Origin: Sinorhizobium fredii USDA 257
GTDB lineage: Bacteria; Pseudomonadota; Alphaproteobacteria; Rhizobiales; Rhizobiaceae
Length of the DNA: 64,000 nucleotides
Reading direction: 5' to 3'
Assembly (NCBI RefSeq): GCF_000265205.3
Contig: NC_018000.1
Span: 5,453,001-5,517,000 of the forward strand
In this document: piece by piece, positions 9,675 to 17,896 of the stretch
How the letters are laid out: every line of letters begins with the position of its first letter
Position numbering within the stretch: the stretch's first letter is position 1
Position numbers and translations under genes: made by a program
Notes under the pieces: generated by a model
Told to the model about the DNA's origin: nothing
Databases searched by the model: none
What the model saw: only the letters and a program-made list of their open reading frames with translations

Positions 9675-11126
9675 ATGGCAGACACCAGCTACCCGGTCTA
9701 TGGCGAGATTACCGGCCCGATCGTCATGATCGGTTTCGGTTCGATCGGCCACGGCACCTTGCCGCTGATCGAGCGCCACTTCAAATTCGACAAGAGCCGG
9801 TTGATCGTGGTGGAGCCCCGTGACGACGCCAAGGACACGGAGATTTTTGCGCGCCACGGCGTGCGCCACGTCCGCGCTGCTGTGACCAAGGACAACTACA
9901 AGGAACTCCTGAAGCCGCTGCTGACCGAAGGCGGCGGCCAGGGCTTCTGCGTCAACCTCTCCGTCGACACCTCCTCGCTCGACATCATCAAGCTCTGCCG
10001 CAAGCTCGACGTGCTTTATATCGACACGGTCGTCGAGCCGTGGCTCGGCTTCTACTTCGACCCGGAAATGGACAATGCCGCGCGTACCAACTACGCGCTT
10101 CGCGAGACGATGCGCCGCGAGAAGGAAAAGAACCCCGGCGGCACGACGGCGGTTTCGACCTGCGGCGCCAATCCGGGAATGGTCTCCTGGTTCGTCAAGA
10201 AGGCGCTGCTCGACCTCGCCGACGACCTCGGCCTGAAATACGAGGAGCCGCATCAGGACGACCGTGAAGGCTGGGCCAAGCTGATGAGGAAGACCGGCGT
10301 CAAGGGCGTCCACATCGCCGAGCGGGACACCCAGCGCACCAAGCACCCAAAGCCGCTCAACGTCTTCTGGAACACCTGGTCGGTCGAAGGCTTCATCTCG
10401 GAAGGCATGCAGCCGGCCGAACTCGGCTGGGGTACCCACGAGGCCTGGATGCCGAAGAACGCCAGGAAGCACAAGAAGGGCTGTCAGGCGGCGATCTATC
10501 TCGAACAGCCGGGCGCGAACACCCGCGTGCGCAGCTGGTGCCCGACGCCGGGTCCGCAATACGGCTTCCTCGTCACCCACAATGAATCGATTTCGATTGC
10601 CGACTTCTTCACCGTCCGTGACAAGAATGGCGACGTCAGCTACCGGCCGACCTGCCACTATGCCTATCACCCGGCCAACGACGCGGTACTGTCGCTGCAC
10701 GAGATGTTCGGCAACGGCGGCACGCCGCAACCGGTGCATCACGTCCTGGACGAGACGGAACTGGAGGACGGCATCGACGAACTCGGCGTGCTGCTCTACG
10801 GCCACGACAAGAACGCCTATTGGTACGGCTCGCGCCTTTCGCTGGAAGAAACCCGCCGCATCGCTCCCTATCAGAACGCAACCGGCCTGCAGGTGACGAG
10901 CGCCGTTCTCGCCGGCATGGTCTGGGCGCTGGAGAATCCGAAAGCCGGCATCGTCGAGGCCGACGAGATGGACTACAAGCGCTGCCTCGAAGTGCAGCTC
11001 CCCTATCTCGGTCCGGTCGAAGGCCACTATACCGACTGGACGCCGCTTGACGGTCGTCCCGGTCTCTTCCCCGAAGACATCGACACCAAGGATCCTTGGC
11101 AGTTCAAGAACATCCTTGTCCGCTAA
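9675..11126 (+). CDS. hss: Homospermidine synthase
   Basis: 483 aa. An NAD-dependent enzyme that makes sym-homospermidine from two putrescines, a dominant polyamine in rhizobia. The N-terminal Rossmann segment GFGSIGHGTLPLIERH is visible, followed by the conserved VNLSVDTSSLDI and CGANPGMVSWFV motifs of the saccharopine-dehydrogenase-like Hss family. A strong AGGAG lies before the ATG. It is probably monocistronic: a GC-rich hairpin follows the stop. Confidence 0.95.
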   Translation: MADTSYPVYGEITGPIVMIGFGSIGHGTLPLIERHFKFDKSRLIVVEPRDDAKDTEIFARHGVRHVRAAVTKDNYKELLKPLLTEGGGQGFCVNLSVDTSSLDIIKLCRKLDVLYIDTVVEPWLGFYFDPEMDNAARTNYALRETMRREKEKNPGGTTAVSTCGANPGMVSWFVKKALLDLADDLGLKYEEPHQDDREGWAKLMRKTGVKGVHIAERDTQRTKHPKPLNVFWNTWSVEGFISEGMQPAELGWGTHEAWMPKNARKHKKGCQAAIYLEQPGANTRVRSWCPTPGPQYGFLVTHNESISIADFFTVRDKNGDVSYRPTCHYAYHPANDAVLSLHEMFGNGGTPQPVHHVLDETELEDGIDELGVLLYGHDKNAYWYGSRLSLEETRRIAPYQNATGLQVTSAVLAGMVWALENPKAGIVEADEMDYKRCLEVQLPYLGPVEGHYTDWTPLDGRPGLFPEDIDTKDPWQFKNILVR

Positions 11127-11133
11127 GTCGATC

Positions 11134-11161
11134 GCGCCCGGAGCTCTCTGGTTCCGGGCGC
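11134..11161 (+). terminator. Hairpin after hss
   Basis: GCGCCCGGA pairs perfectly with TCCGGGCGC around an 10-nt loop, starting 8 bases after the hss stop. There is no T-run, so it is a weak or factor-assisted terminator, or an mRNA-stabilising hairpin. Confidence 0.5.
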
Positions 11162-11430
11162 CTCTACCGCGATATTCGCGCCGCGGTCGCCGCTTCCTGC
11201 TCTTGCCTGCAACCTAGGATCGGGACTTGTCTTTCTCGAAAACGAATGCCTCTGCGGCTTGAGTGCAACGCCGGGCGCACAAAGTCGCCCCAGAACGTTG
11301 CTCCGCTGCTCAATTTGCCGTTAAGCCGGTTCCGGCGGAACGAATTATGGGGTAGAGCGGGGACGAGCAGAAGTCTGTAGCGGTATTGCGTTTGCATCCC
11401 GCTTCAACTCGTGACGCGGGAGAAACGCCG
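11162..11430. other. Intergenic stretch before omp10
   Basis: The gap between hss and omp10 is about 300 bp including the hairpin. I see no credible gene, repeat or recognised RNA here; presumably it holds the omp10 promoter. Confidence 0.4.
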
Positions 11431-11793
11431 ATGAAGCCACTCGCCATAATGATCGTCCTGGCAACCGCCACGGCGCTTGCATCATGTCAGTCGTCCCCAC
11501 AGATCCGGCAAGCACCGCAGGCCCGGGCGGGCGGCGTGGAAGGATCCTGGGTGGATCCGAACGGCATTGTCTCCACCTTCGCCGGAGGCACCTTCTCGAC
11601 GCGCACCACCGACACCAACCAGCTTCTCGCTTCCGGCACCTATGTGAATGTCAGCCCGACCCTCGTCGAGATCAACATGACCTCGCTGGTGCGAAACACC
11701 CAGTCCAGGGTCAATTGCGCGATGGTGGCGCCGACGCAGCTGAACTGCACGACCGATGCGGGCGCCCAGTTCTCGCTCGCCCGCCAGGGCTGA
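11431..11793 (+). CDS. omp10: Outer-membrane lipoprotein Omp10-like
   Basis: 120 aa. A lipoprotein signal peptide ends in the lipobox LASC with lipidated Cys at residue 19. The mature part ([35 protein letters not shown]) closely follows Brucella Omp10, a small outer-membrane lipoprotein. It carries the family's conserved Cys pair. An upstream in-frame start at 11386 is rejected because it would bury the signal peptide. A strong terminator follows. Confidence 0.9.
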   Translation: MKPLAIMIVLATATALASCQSSPQIRQAPQARAGGVEGSWVDPNGIVSTFAGGTFSTRTTDTNQLLASGTYVNVSPTLVEINMTSLVRNTQSRVNCAMVAPTQLNCTTDAGAQFSLARQG

Positions 11794-11820
11794 GCAAAGA
11801 TCAGAAAACGACATGCCTTC

Positions 11821-11849
11821 GAAGCCCCCATCCGGGGGCTTCTTTGTTT
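11821..11849 (+). terminator. Rho-independent terminator of omp10
   Basis: GAAGCCCCC pairs with GGGGGCTTC around a 4-nt loop, followed by TTTGTTT. It lies 27 bases after the omp10 stop. Confidence 0.9.
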
Positions 11850-12017
11850 CTGAAGCCGGCTTAACCCTACTTCGAATCCGGCAAAGAAGGCGCGCGTTTA
11901 GCGCTTGAAGTCGGGCGCGACTGATGAAAACATCCGGCCTGCGAAAACCACCTCGACAGGAAAGGTTTCCTTCGAGGCTTGCAATCGGCTGAAGACGACA
12001 GGCAACAGGAGAACATC

Positions 12018-13895
12018 ATGACCAAATACATGCGGACCGGTCTTATCACCGCATCGCTTCTCGCCCTTTCATCGGGCGCCGCCTTCGCCGATTACGAATT
12101 GAACATCCTGCATATCAACGATCTTCACTCGCGCATCGAGTCAATCAACAAATTCGATTCGACCTGCTCGGCCGAGGAGGAGGGCAAGAACGAGTGCTTT
12201 GGCGGCGTCGCCCGCCTGAAGACGCTGATCGACCAGAAGCGCCAGGAACTCACCGGCAAGAACGTGCTTCTGCTCAATGCCGGCGACAACTTTCAAGGAT
12301 CGCTGTTCTTCACGACCTACAAGGGCACCGTCGAAGCGGAATTCCTTAACCTCATGAAGTTCGACGCGATGACCGTTGGCAACCATGAGTTCGACGAAGC
12401 CGAGGACGGACTCGCAAGCTTCCTCGACAAGGTCACCTTCCCCGTCGTGACCGCCAACGTGCTGCCGAGCCACAAGTCGAAGATCGGCGACCGGATCAAG
12501 CCGTCGCTCGTGCTGGACGTCGGCCGCGAGAAGATCGGCATTGTCGGCGCCGTCGCCAACGACACGCCGGAACTCTCTTCGCCTGGGCCCGACATCCTGA
12601 TCGGCGAGGACGTGGCGACGATCACCAGCGCGATCGAGGAGATCAAGAAACAGGGTGTCGACAAGATCATCGCGCTCACCCATGTCGGCTATCCGCGCGA
12701 CCTTGCGGCCATCGCGAAAATCCCGGATGTGGATGTCGTGGTCGGCGGCCATTCCCATAGCCTTCTTTCCAACACCGACGAAAAGGCCGAGGGGCCCTAT
12801 CCGACGATGGTCGACAACCCGGGCGGCTACAAGGTGCCGGTGGTCCAGGCGGGTTCCTACAGCAAGTATCTCGGTGACCTCGTCGTCACCTTCGACGACA
12901 ATGGCGTGGTCAAGGCCGCAAAGGGCGATCCGATCCTTGTCGACTCCTCGATCAAGCCGGACGAAGCCGTGGTCTCGCGCGTCAAGGAGCTTGCCAAGCC
13001 GATCGAGGAGCTGAGGTCCAAGGTCGTCGCCAAGACGGAAGCGCCGATCGACGGATCGCGCGAGAATTGCCGCGCGAAGGAATGCGAAATGGGCAGCCTC
13101 GTCGCCGACGCCATGCTGGATCGCGTCAAGGGCCAGGGTGTGACGATCGCCGTCACCAATGGCGGCGGCCTCAGGGCCTCGATCGACGCCGGCGACGTGA
13201 CGATGGGCGAGGTGATCACGGTGCTGCCCTTCCAGAACACCGTCGCGACGTTTCAGCTGAAAGGCGCCGATATTCGCGCAGCGCTGGAGAACGGCGTGAG
13301 CCAGGTCGAGGAAGGCGGCGGTCGCTTCCCGCAGGTGGCCGGCCTCAAGTTTTCCTTCGATCGTTCGAAGCCGGCCGGCAGCCGGGTGGTTTCGGTCGAA
13401 GTGAAGGAGGGCGACGCCTTCAAGCCGCTCGAGCCGGAAAAGACCTATTCGCTCGTCAGCAACAACTTCATGCGCGGCGGCGGCGACGGTTACGCCGTCT
13501 TCAAGGCCAAGGGCGAAAACGCCTATGACTACGGCCCGGGTCTGGAAACGGTGCTGGCCGACTATCTCGCCGCTCATCAACCATTCAAGCCCTATACGGA
13601 CGATCGCATCTCCGAGGTCGCCGCTGCGGCCGGCACGACGACGTCGGAACCGGTTGCGGAAACCAAGCCGGCCGAGAGCGCTGCCGCCGCACCTGCGCCA
13701 AAGCCCTCGGCCGAAACGGCGACGCCCGCCGGCGGTCCGCAGAAGCACGTGATCGCCAGGGGCGACACGCTCTGGGATCTCGCCGAGTCCTTCTACGGCA
13801 ACGGCTTCGAGTGGAAGAAGATCGCGGCGGCCAACGGTGACCCCGAGCCGCGGGCGCTGCACATCGGGCGGGAACTGGAGATTCCGGCGAAGTAA
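12018..13895 (+). CDS. Periplasmic 5'-nucleotidase/metallophosphatase with C-terminal LysM
   Basis: 625 aa. It begins with a signal peptide (cleavage near AFA, about residue 22). A calcineurin-like phosphatase domain has metal motifs ILHINDLHSR, NAGDNFQGS, GNHEFD and GGHSHS. A 5'-nucleotidase C-terminal domain (GGGLRASIDAG, NNFMRGGGDGY) follows. After an Ala/Pro-rich linker, the last roughly 50 residues are a LysM domain (VIARGDTLWDLAESFYG), expected to bind peptidoglycan. It probably hydrolyses extracellular nucleotides for phosphate or purine salvage while held at the wall. CAGGAGA precedes the ATG. Confidence 0.92.
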   Translation: MTKYMRTGLITASLLALSSGAAFADYELNILHINDLHSRIESINKFDSTCSAEEEGKNECFGGVARLKTLIDQKRQELTGKNVLLLNAGDNFQGSLFFTTYKGTVEAEFLNLMKFDAMTVGNHEFDEAEDGLASFLDKVTFPVVTANVLPSHKSKIGDRIKPSLVLDVGREKIGIVGAVANDTPELSSPGPDILIGEDVATITSAIEEIKKQGVDKIIALTHVGYPRDLAAIAKIPDVDVVVGGHSHSLLSNTDEKAEGPYPTMVDNPGGYKVPVVQAGSYSKYLGDLVVTFDDNGVVKAAKGDPILVDSSIKPDEAVVSRVKELAKPIEELRSKVVAKTEAPIDGSRENCRAKECEMGSLVADAMLDRVKGQGVTIAVTNGGGLRASIDAGDVTMGEVITVLPFQNTVATFQLKGADIRAALENGVSQVEEGGGRFPQVAGLKFSFDRSKPAGSRVVSVEVKEGDAFKPLEPEKTYSLVSNNFMRGGGDGYAVFKAKGENAYDYGPGLETVLADYLAAHQPFKPYTDDRISEVAAAAGTTTSEPVAETKPAESAAAAPAPKPSAETATPAGGPQKHVIARGDTLWDLAESFYGNGFEWKKIAAANGDPEPRALHIGRELEIPAK

Positions 13896-13917
13896 GACAA
13901 TCTGCCTCGCTTGCAAT

Positions 13918-13953
13918 GCCGGTGCGGGCTTTCCCGCGCCGGCTTTTCTTTTT
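13918..13953 (+). terminator. Rho-independent terminator after 5'-nucleotidase gene
   Basis: GCCGGTGCGGG pairs with CCCGCGCCGGC (one T-G pair), followed by TTTTCTTTTT. It ends the nucleotidase transcript just before hemH. Confidence 0.9.
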
Positions 13954-14008
13954 AGAAGGATTTGAAAGTTGAGGCGTCGCTGGACATATAGGCGCCATGA
14001 GGAAGACG

Positions 14009-14056
14009 ATGACAGAAGCAACCGCCGAGCCGACCGCCGCCGCTCACCCCCCGTGA
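14009..14056 (+). other. Short frame ending on the hemH start (possible frameshifted N-terminus)
   Basis: The ATG at 14009 has a good AGGAAG ribosome site and encodes 15 residues (MTEATAEPTAAAHPP) before a TGA at 14054 that overlaps the GTG of hemH (GTGA). The frame passes through a run of six C. A seventh C would join it in frame to hemH. It is either a coupled leader peptide or a true N-terminus lost by a homopolymer indel. Confidence 0.5.
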
Positions 14057-15045
14057 AATCGGGGAAAGTCGGTGTCCTGCTGGTCAATCTCGGCACGCCG
14101 GACGGCACCGATTACACCTCCATGCGCCGCTACCTGCGTGAATTCCTGAGCGACAGGCGCGTCATCGAGTGGTCGCGTCTCTTCTGGTATCCCATCCTCT
14201 ACGGCATCGTCCTCAACACACGGCCGCAGAAGGTCGGCAAGGCCTATGAGCTGATCTGGAACAAGGAACTGAACGAAAGCTGGCTGCGCACCTATACCCG
14301 CAACCAGGCGGCGCTGATGGCTGAGACGTTTGCCGGTCATCCGCACGTCATCGTCGATTGGGCGATGCGCTACGGCCAGCCGTCGATTGCCTCGCGCATG
14401 GAGGCGCTGCAAAAACAAGGCTGCGACCGCATCCTCGTATTTCCGCTCTACCCGCAATATGCGGCGGCGACGACCGCCACGGTCAACGACAAGGCCTTCG
14501 AGGCCCTGTTGAAGATGCGCTGGCAGCCGGCGCTGCGAACCGCTCCGCCCTATCACGACGATCCGGTCTATATCGATGCGCTCGCCGCCTCGATCGAGCG
14601 CCACCTGGCGACCCTCGACTGGCGGCCGGACGTGGTCCTGGCGTCGTTCCACGGCATCCCGAAGAGCTATTTCGAGCTCGGCGATCCCTATTATTGCCAG
14701 TGCCAGAAGACGGCGCGGCTGCTGCGCGACAAGCTCGGCTGGTCGAAGGAGAGGCTGCAGGTGACGTTCCAGTCCCGCTTCGGCCCGGAGGAATGGCTGC
14801 AGCCCTATACGGACGCGACGGTCGAGAAGCTCGCCAAGGAGGGCGTCAAACGCATCGCCGTCATCAATCCCGGCTTCGTTTCCGACTGTCTGGAAACGCT
14901 CGAGGAGATCGCCGGCCAGGCAGCCGAAAGCTTCCACCACAATGGTGGAGAGAAATTCACCCACATCCCCTGCCTGAACGACGGCCCCGAGGGCATGGCA
15001 GTGCTGAACCACGTCGTGCGCCGCGAACTCGAGGGCTGGTTGTAG
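14053..15045 (+). CDS. hemH: Ferrochelatase
   Basis: 330 aa from the GTG at 14053. It inserts Fe2+ into protoporphyrin IX, the last step of haem synthesis. Conserved VGVLLVNLGTPDG, the catalytic-His region VLASFHGIPKSYFELGDPY and VTFQSRFGPEEWLQPYT are intact. The GTG has no ribosome site of its own; the well-placed site belongs to the ATG at 14009 in another frame. The true start therefore may need translational coupling, or the sequence may carry a one-base deletion in the C run at 14047-14052. Confidence 0.9.
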   Translation: MKSGKVGVLLVNLGTPDGTDYTSMRRYLREFLSDRRVIEWSRLFWYPILYGIVLNTRPQKVGKAYELIWNKELNESWLRTYTRNQAALMAETFAGHPHVIVDWAMRYGQPSIASRMEALQKQGCDRILVFPLYPQYAAATTATVNDKAFEALLKMRWQPALRTAPPYHDDPVYIDALAASIERHLATLDWRPDVVLASFHGIPKSYFELGDPYYCQCQKTARLLRDKLGWSKERLQVTFQSRFGPEEWLQPYTDATVEKLAKEGVKRIAVINPGFVSDCLETLEEIAGQAAESFHHNGGEKFTHIPCLNDGPEGMAVLNHVVRRELEGWL

Positions 15046-15134
15046 CGTATTGCTTGCACGGGTCTTCTGAGGTAGGATGCACCGCAAAGTTGAACGTAGC
15101 GTGACCTTGGCCGCCCAGTCGTTGAGGAAGGCAC

Positions 15135-15584
15135 ATGGAGCTACTGGACCCCTTCTTTGACCCTCAGAGCTCCTATGTCTCGACAGGGAGCCTTCCGCCG
15201 TCCGATCACGTCGCACGTCTGGTAACGCAAGCCCACGAACGCTTCGGGTCAGTCACTCTGGGGCAGAACTCCCAAGTGTATCCGGCGCTTGCCCGCGTTC
15301 CGAACAATCTGTTCGGAATTTGCGTCGTGAGCGTGGATGGGCGCGTGTTTGCGGTCGGAGATGCGGAACACGAATTCACCATCATGATCGTGTCCAAGCC
15401 GTTCATCTTTGCATTGATCTGCGATGTGATCGGCGCAACCGGCGCGCGTGAGCGGATTGGCGTCAATGCGACCGGCTACGCATTCAACTCTATTGCCGGC
15501 ATCGAGCGCAACGCGGAAGGACGCAGCAATCCGATGGTCAATGTCTGCGCTCGAGCTCCAGATGCTGCGTCGTCAGCACGATGA
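15135..15584 (+). pseudogene. Truncated glutaminase
   Basis: About 136 N-terminal residues match glutaminase (QVYPALARVP, LFGICVVSVDGRVFAVGDA, IGVNATGYAFNS, NPMVN), then homology stops near 15540 and the frame runs 13 junk residues into a stop. More than half of a normal glutaminase is missing. The catalytic SxxK motif is also damaged: the first Ser of the usual S-V-S-K is Ile85 (I-V-S-K). A GAGGAAGG ribosome site remains. It is a dead gene remnant. Confidence 0.8.
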
Positions 15585-16125
15585 AACCGCAGACGATGAT
15601 CGCCGCCCAGTTCATCCCAGCCATCGGCAGGCCGAGCGCCGTCCAGGCATGAACCTTCGACAGGGTGGGCAGCACCGCCATCAGCACGGTCAGGAGACTG
15701 CCCACCGCCGTGCCGAGCACGATGACGTGCAGAAGCCCCGGCGATCTCTTCTTCATGATGAGATTGACGCTCAGGCCCATGCCGGTGACGGCCACGATCG
15801 CCACCACTCGATCGGTAGCGGCAATGCCGCCGAGCCCCACACGGAAAATACTCGCTAGAGGTGCGCTGAGCGCCGCGGCGATCGGTCCGCCGAACATGCC
15901 GGCAAGCGCCAGCGGCGCGAAGCGCAGGTCCATATGGATGCCGGGACTGAATTCCACGGCGAGCAGGATCGAGCTGATCGATGCAACGCCCGCCATCAGC
16001 CCGAACAGGACCTTCTCATGCCCGACAAAGCGCCGCCGCAGTCAGATCGACAGATGCGCCCAGACCGAGATTGCCAGGCTCACAAATGCCAGATCGTCAA
16101 CAAATTGCCCCCAGATGCCATTCAT
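15538..16125 (-). pseudogene. Truncated 5TM-receptor (LytS/YhcK-type) GGDEF-protein remnant
   Basis: Reading from an ATG at 16125, the frame encodes a first transmembrane helix (DDLAFVSLAISVWAHLSI), meets an in-frame TGA at 16044-16042, and continues in the same frame as a multi-helix membrane domain with the 5TM-5TMR signature (GIHMDLRFAPLALAGMFGGP). It ends just after the last helix, where signalling domains such as GGDEF normally follow; none is present. So it has both a nonsense codon and a missing 3' end. It could start at the internal ATG 15996, but that loses helix 1. Confidence 0.75.
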
Positions 16126-16333
16126 CGCGCTGCGTTCGGCCTTTCACTACATTCAGAAGATCGATGTTAGACGACAACTGGTTTGAGCTCTATTAAGTCC
16201 GAACCGCCGCCAGCCGGCCTGAATACGCCGACAGGGCAATGTCGGCATGCCGCTTGAAATATTTCCGCGAATCGCCACGTGATATCGCGGGCAGCACTCC
16301 AAATCCTGGAGTTGCAAAGAGGGAGGGTTATCC

Positions 16334-17326
16334 GTGGGCGGCTTGGATTACGCGGTCATTGCGCTTGTCGTACTTGTCTTCTTCACGCTTTTCGCCGGCG
16401 TCAAGACCGTCCCGCAGGGCTACCGCTACACGATCGAGCGCTTCGGCCGCTACATCAGGACCATAGACCCCGGATTGAACTTCATCATTCCCTATTTCGA
16501 TCGCATCGGCGCCAAGATGAACGTGATGGAGCAGGTGCTCGACGTGCCGACCCAGGAGGTCATCACCAAGGACAATGCCAGCGTATCGGCTGACGCCGTC
16601 GCCTTCTATCAGGTGCTGAACCCCGCCCAGGCCGCCTATCAGGTCTCCAATCTCGAGAACGCCCTTCTCAACCTGACAATGACCAATATCCGCTCGGTCA
16701 TGGGGTCGATGGATCTCGACGAATTGCTCTCCAACCGCGATACGATCAACGACCGGCTGCTCCGCGTCGTCGACGAGGCCGCCAATCCATGGGGCATCAA
16801 GATCACCCGTGTCGAGATCAAGGATATCGCCCCGCCGACCGACTTGGTCGAGGCCATGGCCCGGCAGATGAAGGCCGAGCGCGAGAAACGCGCACAGGTG
16901 CTCGAAGCCGAAGGCAGCCGGAATGCGCAGATCCTGCGCGCCGAAGGCGCGAAGCAGTCGGCGATACTCGAGGCGGAGGGCCAACGGGAAGCGGCGTATC
17001 GCGAGGCGGAAGCGCGTGAGCGACTGGCGGAAGCGGAGGCCAAGGCGACCCGGGTCGTCTCGGAAGCAATCGCCGCAGGCGACGTGCAGGCCATCAACTA
17101 TTTCGTCGCGCAGAAATACACCGAGGCTTTGGCCTCTATCGGTACCGCGAACAACCAGAAGATCGTGCTGATGCCGATGGAGGCATCCTCGCTGATCGGC
17201 TCGCTCGGCGGCATCGGTGCGATCGCCAGGGAAGTGTTCGGCGACGGTCAGGCGCCCGGCCCCTCCCGCCCCCGTCAGTCGACGCCGCGCACTGGCCCCG
17301 CGTCCGGCCCCGTCGAGAACGCATGA
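16334..17326 (+). CDS. qmcA: SPFH/band 7 membrane protein, QmcA-like
   Basis: 330 aa. One N-terminal membrane helix (about residues 5-25), then a band 7/SPFH domain ([28 protein letters not shown]) and a long Ala/Glu-rich coiled coil (about 170-250). It is a stomatin-family scaffold at the inner membrane. The start is GTG after GAGGGAGGG. The nfeD-like gene follows after 10 bp, the typical stomatin operon pairing. Confidence 0.9.
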   Translation: MGGLDYAVIALVVLVFFTLFAGVKTVPQGYRYTIERFGRYIRTIDPGLNFIIPYFDRIGAKMNVMEQVLDVPTQEVITKDNASVSADAVAFYQVLNPAQAAYQVSNLENALLNLTMTNIRSVMGSMDLDELLSNRDTINDRLLRVVDEAANPWGIKITRVEIKDIAPPTDLVEAMARQMKAEREKRAQVLEAEGSRNAQILRAEGAKQSAILEAEGQREAAYREAEARERLAEAEAKATRVVSEAIAAGDVQAINYFVAQKYTEALASIGTANNQKIVLMPMEASSLIGSLGGIGAIAREVFGDGQAPGPSRPRQSTPRTGPASGPVENA

Positions 17327-17336
17327 GGATCGTTCG

Positions 17337-17792
17337 ATGATCCAGCGCATCGCCCTCGAGCTCGGCCCCTGGAGCTGGTGGGCCCTGGGCCTCCTGCTGC
17401 TGGCGGCGGAGGTGATCCTACCAGGGGTCTTCCTGGTGTGGATCGCGTTGGCGGCGCTCCTCACCGGCGCCCTGTCGCTCGTCTTATGGGACATGGGCTT
17501 CTGGGTATGGGAGGTGCAACTCGTCGTCTTCTCGCTGCTCGCGCTCGTCTCGGTGATAATCGGGCGGCGCTTCGTCGTCTCTTCGTCGGAAAGCGACGAG
17601 GCCTTGCTCAACAAGCGCGGCGAGAGCCTCATCGGCCGCACCGCCGTGCTCGAGCAGCCGATCGCCGAGGGCCGAGGGCGCGTCCGCCTCGACGACACGA
17701 CCTGGGCCGTCGAGGGGCCGGACCTGCCCGCCGGCACCCGCGTGCGCATCGTCGCCAGCAGCGGCCGACAGCTGACCGTCGAGCCGGCCTGA
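17337..17792 (+). CDS. nfeD: NfeD-like membrane protein
   Basis: 151 aa. Two to three hydrophobic helices (about residues 10-75) precede a small C-terminal OB-fold domain (GESLIGRTAVLEQPI, RVRLDDTTWAVEG), the short NfeD1b form without protease domain. It acts with the upstream SPFH protein, as this pair is co-inherited widely. GAGGAT lies just before the ATG. Confidence 0.9.
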   Translation: MIQRIALELGPWSWWALGLLLLAAEVILPGVFLVWIALAALLTGALSLVLWDMGFWVWEVQLVVFSLLALVSVIIGRRFVVSSSESDEALLNKRGESLIGRTAVLEQPIAEGRGRVRLDDTTWAVEGPDLPAGTRVRIVASSGRQLTVEPA

Positions 17793-17896
17793 CGCTGGTA
17801 TTGTCCCGCAGCCGATTTCCCTTAAGAAACGATTGCTTAACCACGTGCCTTTACGATTGCGAAACGATTGTAATCAGGTTCGCGGACAGACGGTAG

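Noticed and set aside
15848..15996. Internal ATG 15996 as true start of an intact small membrane protein
   Set aside because: Upstream in-frame codons encode the missing first helix beyond one TGA, which fits a nonsense-interrupted gene better.
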